Source: ZC4RG30 sp963726085 (GTDB lineage: Bacteria; Pseudomonadota; Gammaproteobacteria; Steroidobacterales; Steroidobacteraceae). Taken from it: DNA of 64,000 nt. The notes below the pieces were generated by a model. That model had not been told where the DNA came from, searched no databases, and saw nothing but the letters and a program-made list of their open reading frames with translations. Of the stretch, positions 55,318-64,000 are shown in pieces; the stretch's first letter is position 1; the number at the start of each line of letters is the position of its first letter. The position numbers and the translations under genes are program-made. The stretch covers positions 372,001 through 436,000 of the forward strand of contig CAVSAR010000001.1 of assembly GCA_963726085.1 (NCBI GenBank). The letters are read 5' to 3'.

Positions 55318-56426
55318 TGAAACGCCGTGCGGTCGCGGGCGTGGCATGCCTCGGAATTGCGATGTCGTGTTGGTCGCCCCACGTCGCACCCGGACTGTTG
55401 TCAGAACCCCGCCTTCCCGACCCGGGCTTTGCATATTCACGTTCCCGAAATCCACTGCCCCGGCATTTCATTTTCGACGTCACCGGTTCCGCGATGACCG
55501 AAGACAACACACCGCCAGCGAATCCAACGACCGACGCAGGCGCTACGCTCGGGCGTGTCCTGTTCTACGACACGAAACTGTCGGCGAACAATAGGATTTC
55601 ATGCGGTACGTGCCACCAACAACGGTTCAGTTTCGCGGACAGCGCGCAGTTCAGCCGGGGCGTGACCGGTGCGCTTACGCGACGCCATACGATGGCGCTG
55701 GTGAATGCGCGATTCTATCGCAACGCCCGGTTCTTCCGCGATGAGCGCGCGGCGACGCTCGAAGCACAGACGCTGCAGCCGGTGCAGGATCCGCGTGAAA
55801 TGGGACTGCCCCTTGATTCCCTCGCGCCGAGATTGCGGCGTGCATCTTACTATCCTGCGCTGTTTAAGGCGGCGTTCGGAACGTCGGAGATCACCAACGA
55901 TCGTGTCGCCCGGGCACTTGCCCAATTTGTAAGGTCGCTGGTGTCGTTCCATGCGCCGCTTGATGAAGTGTTTCGCGGTGGCGGACCACCGAATGTAGCC
56001 GTGCTCACCGCGCAGCAAAGAGACGGACGTGCGCTGTTCAACGGTACAGCGTGGTGTTCGCGATGCCATCGCACCAACGCGCTTGAGCTCGATCATCCCG
56101 ACAACATCGGCCTCGACTTGGCTGATACGGATGCAGGAGCCGGCGATGGGGCATTCAAGGCGCCATCGCTGCGCAACGTCGCCATCCATCCACCATACAT
56201 GCACGACGGCCGCTTCAAGACCCTTGCAGAGGTCGTGGAGTTCTACGACCACGGCATCCAGGACAATCCGCATCTCGATGCACGTCTGCGTTCTCCTAAT
56301 GGCGCGCCACAGCGCCTGCATTTATCGAAGGCGCAGCAGGACGCGCTGGTTGCGTACATGGCAACGTTTACCGATCAAGAGTTCCTCCGGGACGCGCGAT
56401 TCTCGGATCCGTTTGCTGCGCGTTGA
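55314..56426 (+). CDS. Di-heme cytochrome c peroxidase (MauG/CcpA family)
   Basis: A 370-aa periplasmic di-heme enzyme. Heme motifs are CGTCH (97-101) and CSRCH (248-252), with typical segments GRVLFYDTKLSANNRISC, MALVNARFYR and APSLRNVAIHPPYMHDGRFKTL. The leader ends AMSC, so it may be a lipoprotein. Family members reduce hydrogen peroxide or, like MauG, oxidise protein side chains. The ATG overlaps the BIG2 lipoprotein stop (ATGA); the pairing hints at a surface-attached redox complex. Confidence 0.9.
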   Translation: MMKRRAVAGVACLGIAMSCWSPHVAPGLLSEPRLPDPGFAYSRSRNPLPRHFIFDVTGSAMTEDNTPPANPTTDAGATLGRVLFYDTKLSANNRISCGTCHQQRFSFADSAQFSRGVTGALTRRHTMALVNARFYRNARFFRDERAATLEAQTLQPVQDPREMGLPLDSLAPRLRRASYYPALFKAAFGTSEITNDRVARALAQFVRSLVSFHAPLDEVFRGGGPPNVAVLTAQQRDGRALFNGTAWCSRCHRTNALELDHPDNIGLDLADTDAGAGDGAFKAPSLRNVAIHPPYMHDGRFKTLAEVVEFYDHGIQDNPHLDARLRSPNGAPQRLHLSKAQQDALVAYMATFTDQEFLRDARFSDPFAAR

Positions 56427-56484
56427 ACTCGTCATATCGCTATCGGGTCATCGTTCCGGCACTGCTAATTCCATCATCACTGGA

Positions 56485-56640
56485 ATGCGGCTGAAGATCG
56501 ACAGCGTACAGGCGCCGGTGGCGCTCGAGATCTTCGAGTATTACGCCGATAGCCTCAGCTCCCGAAGGATCGTGGCAGAGCTGAATGCTGGGGCTGCCTC
56601 CTCCGCCAACTCAACCTGGCGCCGCCGCACGCTCACCGGG
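56485..56640 (+). pseudogene. Serine-recombinase remnant
   Basis: About 50 codons read VQAPVALEIFEYYADSLSS, then RRIVAELN and a W-x-R-R-T-L block. This matches the central part of large serine recombinases (the region after the catalytic domain: QA-x-V-x-x-IFE-x-YA-x-G-x-S). There is no catalytic domain and no downstream zinc ribbon, so only a fragment remains. It lies about 120 bases from the 3' end of tRNA-fMet, a common integration target. Confidence 0.6.
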
Positions 56641-56760
56641 CGATGCTCGAATTTGTGGGAGAAACACCTTACTCGCCCGACGAAATCGGCAAGATTCTGA
56701 AGGCACAAATTGGGCTTAGCGAACTACTGCTCCAAGCAGTGGGAGCAGTTGAGATAAAGA

Positions 56761-56837
56761 TGGTAGCGGGGGCAGGATTTGAACCTGCGACCTTCGGGTT
56801 ATGAGCCCGACGAGCTGCCAGACTGCTCCACCCCGCA
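56761..56837 (-). tRNA. Initiator tRNA-fMet (anticodon CAT), CCA encoded
   Basis: A 77-base initiator tRNA. The anticodon stem has the three consecutive G:C pairs (GGG-CTCATAA-CCC) typical of initiators. Positions 1 and 72 are both T, so the first pair is unpaired as required. The D-arm (GCAGTCTGGCAGC) and T-arm (GGTTCAAATCC) are standard, and the gene encodes CCA. It lies downstream of nuoN on the same strand. Confidence 0.95.
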
Positions 56838-56914
56838 CCAGTTGGGGCGCGCATCTTAGCTGAATGGCGCCCAGGAAGGGAATCTTTCACCCTGACCCAC
56901 AATCCGGGGGACCT

Positions 56915-58366
56915 CTAACCGCCAGGGATGACCCGCCGGCACAGGTCCAGCAGCCCGCCCGGCATGAGGCCCACCGCCAGCACCACCAACGAATTGAGGA
57001 GCAGCAGCAGGCGGGGCGCAAAGGTGCGCGCGATTGCCGGTTGCTCAGCCGGCGCCTCGAAATACATCAGCCAGACCACGCGCAGGTAGTAGAACGCCCC
57101 AATAACGGATGCCACTACGGCCACTACCGCCAGCGCCAGGTGACCGCTGCCCAGCAGCGCTTCAATGATGCGCAGCTTGGCCCAGAATCCGACGAACGGC
57201 GGCACACCCGCAGTGGAGAACATCACTGCGGCCAGGACCCCCGCCAGCAAGGGATCGCGCGCGTGCAGGCCCTTGTAGTGCTCAAGCAGGTCCGCTTCAC
57301 AGCCGTCACGACCCGCCAGCAGAACGGCGCCGAAGGCGGCCAGCGTCATCAGTACGTAGGCCAATGTATAGAACAGTGCCGCGCTATAGCCGATGGCGTT
57401 GCCCGAGACGAAGCCAAGCAGGATAAACCCGACGTTGGCAATGGCTGAATACGCCAGCATGCGCAGCAGGCTGTTCTGGGCGATGGCGATGAGATTGCCG
57501 GCGACCACCGACAGCACCGCCAGTACCGCAAGCATCTGTGTCCAGGAAGCCGCCTGCGGCGCCAGACCTTCGGACAACAGCCTAAATGCCAGCGCGAAGG
57601 ATGCGATTTTGGGCGCCGACGCCACCAGCATGGTCGATGCGGTGGGTGCCCCCTGGTAGACATCCGGCACCCACATGTGGAAGGGAACGGCGCCGAACTT
57701 AAATGCCACCGCCACCACCACGAACGACACCGCCAGAATGGTGCCCAATTGCGGGGAGCCCCCGGCCGCTGCCGCCAGGCGTACGGCCAGTTCGCCCAGG
57801 TCCAGCGTACCGGTGATCCCGTAGAGCAGCGACATGCCATAGAGCAAGGTGCCCGAGGCGATTGCGCCCAGCACGAAGTACTTGATAGCCGCCTCGGCGC
57901 CGATGCCGGAGTCGCGATCGAACGCGACCAGGGCGTACAGCGATAGTGACAGCAGTTCGACACCCACGTACACCGTCAGCAGGTTGGCCGCCGATGCCAG
58001 CACCAGGATGCCGAGCATGGCCGAGAGCGCCAGCACATGGAACTCACCTTTTTGCAGACCTTTGCGCTGCAGGTAGCCGCCGCTGTAGAACAGCGCCATG
58101 GCACCGGCCAGGAAGGTCGCGACCTTCAACACCGATGCCAGCGGATCGGCAACGTAGAGCCCGTTGAGGATTAGGGTCGAGTGCGCCGGCGCGTAGTACC
58201 AGGCGATCGCCGCGCCAACCAGCAGTACCAGGATCGAGAACAGGCCAGTCCAGGCGGGTCGCTTGCCGGCGATGAACAGGTCAAACAACAGCACCACGCA
58301 GATGGCGCTGGCGAGGTAAATCTCCGGCATTGCCAGCAGGTAGTCAGTGGCGGTCAATGTGTTCAT
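56915..58366 (-). CDS. nuoN: NADH-quinone oxidoreductase subunit N
   Basis: A 483-aa proton-pumping subunit of complex I with about 14 helices, related to Mrp antiporters. Typical segments are GVELLSLSLYALVAFDR with the key Glu, AFKFGAVPFHMWVPDVYQG with the conserved Lys, and STAGVPPFVGFWAK. I start at the ATG at 58366, which overlaps the nuoM stop by ATGA. Its frame is intact, in contrast to the genes upstream. It is the last nuo gene. Confidence 0.95.
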   Translation of the reverse strand: MNTLTATDYLLAMPEIYLASAICVVLLFDLFIAGKRPAWTGLFSILVLLVGAAIAWYYAPAHSTLILNGLYVADPLASVLKVATFLAGAMALFYSGGYLQRKGLQKGEFHVLALSAMLGILVLASAANLLTVYVGVELLSLSLYALVAFDRDSGIGAEAAIKYFVLGAIASGTLLYGMSLLYGITGTLDLGELAVRLAAAAGGSPQLGTILAVSFVVVAVAFKFGAVPFHMWVPDVYQGAPTASTMLVASAPKIASFALAFRLLSEGLAPQAASWTQMLAVLAVLSVVAGNLIAIAQNSLLRMLAYSAIANVGFILLGFVSGNAIGYSAALFYTLAYVLMTLAAFGAVLLAGRDGCEADLLEHYKGLHARDPLLAGVLAAVMFSTAGVPPFVGFWAKLRIIEALLGSGHLALAVVAVVASVIGAFYYLRVVWLMYFEAPAEQPAIARTFAPRLLLLLNSLVVLAVGLMPGGLLDLCRRVIPGG

Positions 58367-59885
58367 GGCAGCGCCACCTTGGTGGCCAGGATCTGCTGGG
58401 TCAGGTGCTCGATGGAGCCATGCATAACGTCGAGCAACGGCGCGGGCCACACACCCATCAGCACCACGGAGACTGCCAGCACACCCAGCACCAGGAACTC
58501 GCGGCCATTGAGATCCTGCAGCTTGGCGACCTTGTCATTGGCAATCGCCCCGAACACCACTCGCTTGACCAGCCACAGGGTGTAGGCCGCGCCCAGCACC
58601 AGCGTCGTGGCCGCCAGTGCGGCATACCAGAAGCTGGCCTTGTAACTGGCAAGGATCACCAGGAACTCGCCGACGAAACCGGAAGTGCCCGGCAGTCCGG
58701 AGTTGGCCATCGCGAACAGGACCATGAACGCGCCGAATATCGGCATGGTGTTGATCACGCCACCATAGGCACCGATCTCGCGGCTGTGCACGCGGTCATA
58801 CAGCACCCCGACACACAGGAACAATGCGCCTGAGATCAATCCATGGGAGATCATCTGCACCATGGCGCCGTCCAGGCCCATGGCCGCGCCTGCAGGGGAC
58901 CCGGTGGCCGCGACGATGTCGTAGGCCAGGACACAACCCAGGGTCACGAATCCCATGTGCGCAATCGACGAATAGGCGATCAGCTTCTTCATGTCCTGCT
59001 GCACCAGGGCCACGAAGCCGATGTACACCACCGCGATCAGCGACAAGCGAAATGATCAGCCAGTCCAGTTCGCGCCCCGCGTCCGGCGCGATCGGCAGCG
59101 AAAAGCGCAGCAGCCCGTATCCGCCCATCTTCAGCATGATGGCCGCCAGCACCACCGAGCCGCCGGTGGGCGCCTCCACGTGCGCATCCGGCAACCAGGT
59201 GTGGACCGGCCACATGGGCACCTTGACCGCAAACGCCGCCAGGAATGCCAGGAAGATCCAGCGCTGTTCCACCAGGGTCAACGGCAAGCCCTGCAACGCG
59301 GCGATCGAGTAGTCGTGCGACTGCAGGTACATGTAGATCAACGCGACCAGCATGAACACCGAGCCCAGGAAGGTGTACAGGAAGAACTTGATGGTGGCGT
59401 AGATGCGTCGCGGTCCGCCCCAGATGCCGATGATCAGGAACATCGGGATCAGCATGGCCTCCCAGAAGAAGTAGAACAGTAACGCGTCCAGCGAGGCGAA
59501 CACGCCGATCATCAGCCCTTCCATGATCAGGAAGGCGGCGTAGTACTGTGCCACGCGCTTTTCCACCGACGTCCAGCCGGCGATGATCACCGGCACGGTG
59601 ATGAATGCGGTCAGCACGATCAGCGGCAGGGAGATGCCGTCGACGCCCAGGTGGTAGTCCGCGTGGAACGCCGGTATCCACGCAAGTCTTTCGACGAACT
59701 GGTATGCCGCGGTGCTGCCATCAAAGCCCAGGTACAGGGGAACGCACAGCGCCAGCGTCGCCACGGACACCAGCAGTGCCAGCCAGCGGGCCGCCGCGAC
59801 GCGCTGTTCACCCAGGGCCAGCAGCAGCACGCCGCCGGCGATGGGCAGCCAGGTGAGGATGGACAACAGGGGGATATTCGAGCAT
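58363..59885 (-). CDS. nuoM: NADH-quinone oxidoreductase subunit M (frame-broken)
   Basis: A proton-pumping subunit of complex I. The parts carry FYFFWEAMLIPMFLIIGIWG and KVPMWPVHTWLPDAH with the essential Glu and Lys. Two extra bases break it: a C at 59879 just after the ATG (removing it gives MLNIPLLSILTWLP) and an A in the AA at 59045-59046 (removing it joins LIIS to LSLIAVVYIGF). With both removed the gene has 507 codons and overlaps nuoN as expected. The motifs are undamaged, so I read this as sequence error. Confidence 0.85.
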
Positions 59886-59894
59886 GGGGTGTTC

Positions 59895-61876
59895 CTAGCG
59901 CGCGCCGACCAGGAACCAACCCAGCAGCAGCGCCAGGCCAATCACCATCCAGAAGGCATAGGTATAGAGGAAGCCGGTCTGCACCCGCCGCACCATGCCA
60001 GCCAGCCAGCCCACGGCCTGCGCCGAACCATTGACCAGCGCCCCGTCGATGACGGCGCGGTCACCGGCGCGCCACAACAGTGACCCCAGCCCGCTGCCCG
60101 CGCGCGCAATCACGTTCTCGTTGAACCAGTCGAAGTAGTACTTGTTGTCCAGTATCCGCACCAGCGGCGCCAGTGCGCGGCCCAAGGACGCGGCAATGTC
60201 CGGTCGCCACAGGACGATCAGCGCCGCAGTCAGTACACCGCCCAGCGCCAGCCAGAACGGCAGGGCCATGGGTCCGTGCAGCGCAAAGGCCAGGGGTCCG
60301 TGGAAGTGTTGGTGGACCTCCTCGAGCACGTCATTGGCCGGACGCACGGCGATGGACTCGCGGAAGAAACTGCCAAACAGCTCCGGTCCGACGGTGAAGT
60401 AGCCCAGCAGCACCGACGGGATGGCCAACGCCACCAGCGGACCTTTCATGTCCCAGCCCACGTCGTGGAAATGCTCCTGGGCGTGGTGGTCGAGCCGCTC
60501 CTCGCCGTGAAAGGTCATGAAGATCATGCGGAAGGTGTAGAAGGCCGTGACGAACACGCCCCAGCACGACGCACCAGTAGGCGTAACCGGCACCCCAGCG
60601 ATGTCGACTGCGCCGACCGCCTCGATCAGCACGTCCTTGGAGTAGAAGCCCGGAGAAGAACGGCGTGCCGATCAGCGCCAGCGCGCCGATCCAGACGTGA
60701 TCCAGAGGTGACCGGCATGCGCTTGCGCAAGGCCGCCCATCTTGCGCATGTCCTGTTCGTGATGCATGGCGATGATCACCGCGCCGGCCGCCAGGAACAG
60801 CAGCGCCTTGAAGAACGCATGCGTCATCAGGTGGAAGACGCCGACGGTATAGCCGGAGACGCCCAGCGCCACCGTCATGTAGCCCAGCTGCGAGAGCGTC
60901 GAGTAGGCCACCACGCGCTTGATGTCGTTGTTGACGATGCCGAGGAAGCCCATGAACAGCGCGGTGGTCGCGCCGATCACCAGCACGAACGACAGCGCCG
61001 CATCGGATCCTTCGAACAGCGGCGACATGCGCGCCACCATGAAGATGCCGGCCGTCACCATGGTCGCGGCATGGATCAGCGCCGAGATCGGCGTCGGACC
61101 TTCCATCGAATCCGGCAGCCACACATGCAGCGGCATCTGCGCCGACTTGCCCATGGCGCCGATGAACAGGCAGATGCAGATCACGGTCAGCGCGTCCCAG
61201 GGCGTGCGCCCAGGATCTGGAAGGTCTGCGCCGGCGATTGAGTCGCGCGGCGGCGAAGGCATCGCGTGTAGTGCCAGCGAGCCGGTGAAATAGACAACAC
61301 CGGCGATGCCCAGCAGGAAGCCGAAGTCGCCCACGCGGTTCACCAGGAAGGCCTTCATGTTGGCGAAGATGGCCGTCGGCCGCGTGTACCAGAAGCCGAT
61401 CAGCAGGTAGGAGACCAGGCCCACCGCTTCCCAGCCGAAGAACAGCTGCAGGAAGTTGTTCGACATCACCAGCATCAGCATGGAGAAGGTGAACAGCGAG
61501 ATGTAGCTGAAGAAGCGCTGGTAGCCCGGATCGTCGTGCATGTAGCCGATGGTGTACACGTGCACGCAGAACGACACGAAGGTGACCACCACCATCATCA
61601 TCACGGTCAGCGGATCGATCAGGAAGCCGATCTGCATGCGGATGCCGTCGCTGACCAGCCAGGTGTAGACCGTGCCGTTGAACACTGCGCGCGTGATCGA
61701 ACACCAGCTGCTTGAACACCAGCAGCGACAGCAGGCAGGACGACGCCAGCACCGCCCACGATGGTCACGGCGCGGCGCCTGCGCGCCCGATCTGGCGGCC
61801 AGACAAGCCGGCGATGAGCGAGGCCAGCAGCGGCAGCAGCGGGATGGCCAGCAGCAATGTCGGATTCAAGCGTCAC
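59895..61876 (-). CDS. nuoL: NADH-quinone oxidoreductase subunit L (many frame breaks)
   Basis: The largest antiporter-like subunit of complex I. Recognisable pieces include LLIGFWYTRPTAIFANMKAF, SAQMPLHVWLPDSMEGPTPI, IKRVVAYSTLSQLGYM and the C-terminal amphipathic arm. It probably starts with GTG at 61876 (MTL-NPTLLLAIPLLPLLA after correction). At least seven breaks occur. Those I could resolve are extra single bases, for example in CCC at 60649-60651, near 60706 and in AA at 60729-60730, plus more in 61690-61870. The gene must be longer than any single frame shows. Confidence 0.8.
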
Positions 61877-61879
61877 GGC

Positions 61880-62186
61880 CTATCCCTTCAGCGAACTGAT
61901 GTCGGCCACGTTGATGCTGCGCCGCTCGCGGAACAGCACCACCAGGATGGCCAGGCCGATGGCCGCCTCGGCCGCCGCCACCGTCAGCACGAAGAACACG
62001 AAGACCTGGCCGTCGATGTTGCCCAGGTAGCGCGAGAAGGCGACGAAGTTGAAATTCGCCGACAGCAGCAGCAGCTCGATGCACATCAGCAGCAGGATCA
62101 CGTTCTTGCGGTTGATGAAGATGCCCGCCACCGCGATGGCGAACAGCAGCGCCCGACAGCACCAGCATCTGTTGCAGGGTGATCAT
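61880..62186 (-). CDS. nuoK: NADH-quinone oxidoreductase subunit K (one extra base)
   Basis: A small three-helix subunit. It starts MITLQQMLVLS at 62186 and ends with RRSINVADISSLKG. The conserved membrane glutamates are in MCIELLLLSANFN and VAAAEAAIGLAI. One extra G in a GGG run after VLS shifts the frame; removing it gives a normal 101-residue protein (LSALLFAIAVAGIFI). The ATG overlaps the nuoJ stop (ATGA). Confidence 0.88.
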
Positions 62187-62795
62187 TCGCGCTTCTCCGA
62201 CCGGGCATCTTGACGATGCGCACGCGATCACCGCGCGCGACCGCCACCTGGGCATTGATGTCCTGCACCTTGAGCCCCTTGCGCTTGCGCATGGTCAGGA
62301 CAATCGCCGCGATGATCGCCACCAGCAGCAGCATGGCCGCCAGCTCGAACGGATAGACGTACTTGGTGTAGAGCACGGTACCCAGCTCCGTGGTGTTGCT
62401 GTCGTCGGCGCGGCACCGCAACCATTCCGGCCTTCATGTTCATCTCGGCGCCCAGCCCACGTCCGACGACCACGCCCAGGATCTCGAGCACCAGGACCCG
62501 CGGCAGTGGCCGACGCCCAGCCAGGCGTAGCGCGTGAATCCGCTGCGCAGTTCCTCGAGATTGATGTCCAGCATCATCACCACGAACAGGAACAGCACCA
62601 TCACCGCGCCCACGTAGACCAGCACCAGCACGATGGCCAGGAACTCGGCCTCGATCAGCAGCCAGATGGCCGGCGCTGGTGAAGAAGCACAGCACCAGGC
62701 ACAGCGCGCTGTGCACCGGATTGCGCGAGCGTGATCACGCCCAGCGCCGAGCCACCAGCAGGGTCGCGAACGCGTAGAACAGATCAGGACAGCAC
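62183..62795 (-). CDS. nuoJ: NADH-quinone oxidoreductase subunit J (frame-broken)
   Basis: A five-helix subunit. Pieces in three frames read DLFYAFATLLV, HSALCLVLCFFTS, LVLVYVGAVMVLFLFVVMML and YPFELAAMLLLVAIIAAI. The likely start is GTG at 62795 (MLSDLFYAF after removing an extra T). The likely stop is the TGA that overlaps the nuoK ATG, after KRE. Several one-base changes are needed, mostly insertions; exact sites are hard to fix by eye. Confidence 0.75.
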
Positions 62796-62817
62796 TGTTG
62801 ACCAGCTCGACTGGCGC

Positions 62818-63305
62818 CTAGCGGTAGCGCGCGTCCGCGGCCTTGTCGGCGTTGATCATGGCCTCGTAGCGCTCGCCCACGGCCAGCAGCTTGTCCTTGG
62901 TCATGATGTTCTCGCCACGATGCTCCATGTGGTACTCGTGAATGCGCGTCTCGACGATGGCATCCACCGGGCAGGCCTCCTCGCAGAAGCCGCAGTAGAT
63001 GCACTTGAACAGGTCGATGTCGTAGCGCGTGGTGCGACGCGTGCCGTCGGCGCTGACATCCGAATCGATGGTGATCGCCGCCGCCGGACACACCGCCTCG
63101 CACAGCTTGCAGGCGATGCAGCGTTCCTCGCCGTTGGGATAGCGGCGCAGCGCATGCAGGCCACGAAAGCGCGAGCGACTGCGGCGTCTTCTCTTCCGGG
63201 TACTGCATCGTGACCTTGCGGCGAAACAGCGTGCGCCAGGTAACGCGCATGCCCTGCAGCAGCTCCCAGCAGCGAAAGGTCTTGATGACACTGGTGAGTG
63301 GACAT
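62818..63305 (-). CDS. nuoI: NADH-quinone oxidoreductase subunit I (frame-broken)
   Basis: The peripheral-arm ferredoxin subunit with two [4Fe-4S] clusters: CIACKLCEAVCP and CIYCGFCEEACP. The start is the ATG at 63305 (MSLTSVIKTF after removing one extra C). A second break near 63170-63185 separates the TPQS and RFRGLHALRRYP segments. The C-terminal half is intact and ends DARYR. It passes electrons to the quinone site near NuoH. Confidence 0.82.
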
Positions 63306-63308
63306 GAT

Positions 63309-64000
63309 TCAGGCGCTCCAGGGTCCGATCTTGATACTAGCGACCAGCACCCTTCGACCAGGATCCACACCAGCGTGACCGGGATCAGTACCTTCCAGCC
63401 CAGGCGCATGATCTGGTCATAGCGGTAGCGCGGGAAGGTGGCGCGCAGCCACAGGAACAGGCACAGGAAGAGGAACGTCTTGAGCAGCAACCAGTGCAGG
63501 CCGTCGCTCAGCAGCCGCCCCAGCAGGGCACGTGAACAGCGCGCCGTCGGCGGGCAGGTAGCCATCGAGCGGACTCTGCCAGCCGCCGAAGAAGAACATC
63601 GACGGTCAGCGCGGCGATCAGGATCATGTTGGCGTATTCGGCAAGGAAGAACAGCGCGAAGCCGATGCCGGAATATTCCACGTGGAAGCCGGCGACGATT
63701 TCCGACTCGCCCTCGGCCACGTCGAAGGGCGCGCGGTTGGTCTCGGCCACACCGGAGATGAAATACACCACGAACAGCGGGAACAGCCAGAACCAGTTCC
63801 AGGACAGGAAGCCGCCCGCTGCTGGCGCGACGATGGTGCCGAGATTCAGGCTGCCGGAGGCCATCAGCACGCCCACCAGCGCGAAACCCATCGCGATCTC
63901 GTAGGCCACGATCTGCGCCGCCGAGCGCATGGCGCCGAGGAAGGCGTACTTGGAATTGGACGCCCAGCCGGCAAGGATCACGCCGTACACACCCATCGAG
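63309..64000 (-). CDS. nuoH: NADH-quinone oxidoreductase subunit H, partial and frame-broken
   Basis: The C-terminal two thirds of the quinone-site subunit; the gene continues past the right edge. Recognisable parts are YGVILAGWASNSKYAFLGA, RSAAQIVAYEI and SGVAETNRAPFDVAEGESE, which lines the quinone channel, then TFPRYRYDQIMRLGWKVLIP. The end reads KIGPWSA and a TGA at 63309-63311. At least two frame breaks occur between 63340 and 63610. Confidence 0.82.

Noticed and set aside
60331..61752. A 473-codon minus-strand frame across nuoL.
   Set aside because: It is mostly out of frame; only short stretches match NuoL where the true frame has shifted into it.
62735..63565. A 276-codon minus-strand frame that looks like one protein.
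   Set aside because: It stitches the end of nuoH, parts of nuoI out of frame and the start of nuoJ together through frame breaks.

Overview
This is about 64 kb of GC-rich proteobacterial DNA. It most resembles an environmental gammaproteobacterium of the Nevskiales/Steroidobacteraceae type. The basis is a nuoHIJKLMN block with a linked initiator tRNA, a ydcSTUV-patD operon arranged as in Escherichia coli, a DcaP porin, several secreted DUF6152 proteins, and catabolic genes (carotenoid oxygenase, Rieske oxygenase, PQQ dehydrogenase). The lineage is an inference from gene content; no rRNA gene is present.

Layout. 0-8 kb: a cluster of secreted proteins made of three DUF6152 proteins, three members of a second secreted family (called here the WEG family after its G-x-W-E-G motif), a protein with three SnoaL/NTF2-like domains, a small Tat-exported protein and a carotenoid cleavage oxygenase. 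8-11 kb: cytochrome c, a CPA1 antiporter and an FMN reductase. 11-14.3 kb: a PQQ dehydrogenase with two in-frame amber codons, a VOC protein and a frame-broken class A acid phosphatase. 14.3-20.5 kb: a tightly coupled export operon (MBL-fold protein, DUF1592-type cytochrome, DUF1552 protein, ankyrin protein). 20.6-25.9 kb: the ydcSTUV-patD polyamine/GABA operon. 25.9-31.2 kb: an ETHE1-rhodanese fusion, a methyltransferase, and a Rieske oxygenase/MFS/SMP-30 group. 31.3-36.4 kb: a four-gene operon (DcaP porin, aspartase with a signal peptide, periplasmic asparaginase, OprP-type porin) that looks like asparagine catabolism in the periplasm. 36.8-41.3 kb: membrane protein, LLM oxidoreductase, pseudouridine synthase, arsR-arsC-aquaporin. 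41.3-43 kb: a fourth WEG-DUF6152 pair. 43-56.7 kb: a looser accessory region with a GH63-like glycosidase, secreted CMD protein, TIR-TM protein with a partner of unknown function, two paralogous exported proteins, and a BIG2 lipoprotein with a MauG/CcpA-type peroxidase. It ends at a serine-recombinase remnant against the 3' end of tRNA-fMet. 56.9-64 kb: nuoN to nuoH (complex I membrane arm), minus strand.

How the genes work together. Much of the coding capacity outside the nuo and ars loci is exported, and gene ends commonly overlap (ATGA, GTGA, TGATG), so many units look translationally coupled. The repeated WEG-DUF6152 pairing and the periplasmic asparagine operon are the most unusual modules.

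Quality note. Several genes are broken by single-base changes. In the nuo block, and at both sites in the DUF1552 gene, the changes I could resolve are nearly all one-base insertions, and their density rises toward the right edge. This looks more like sequence error than decay. The PQQ dehydrogenase (two TAG codons) and the acid phosphatase (apparent deletions) are different and may be true pseudogenes.
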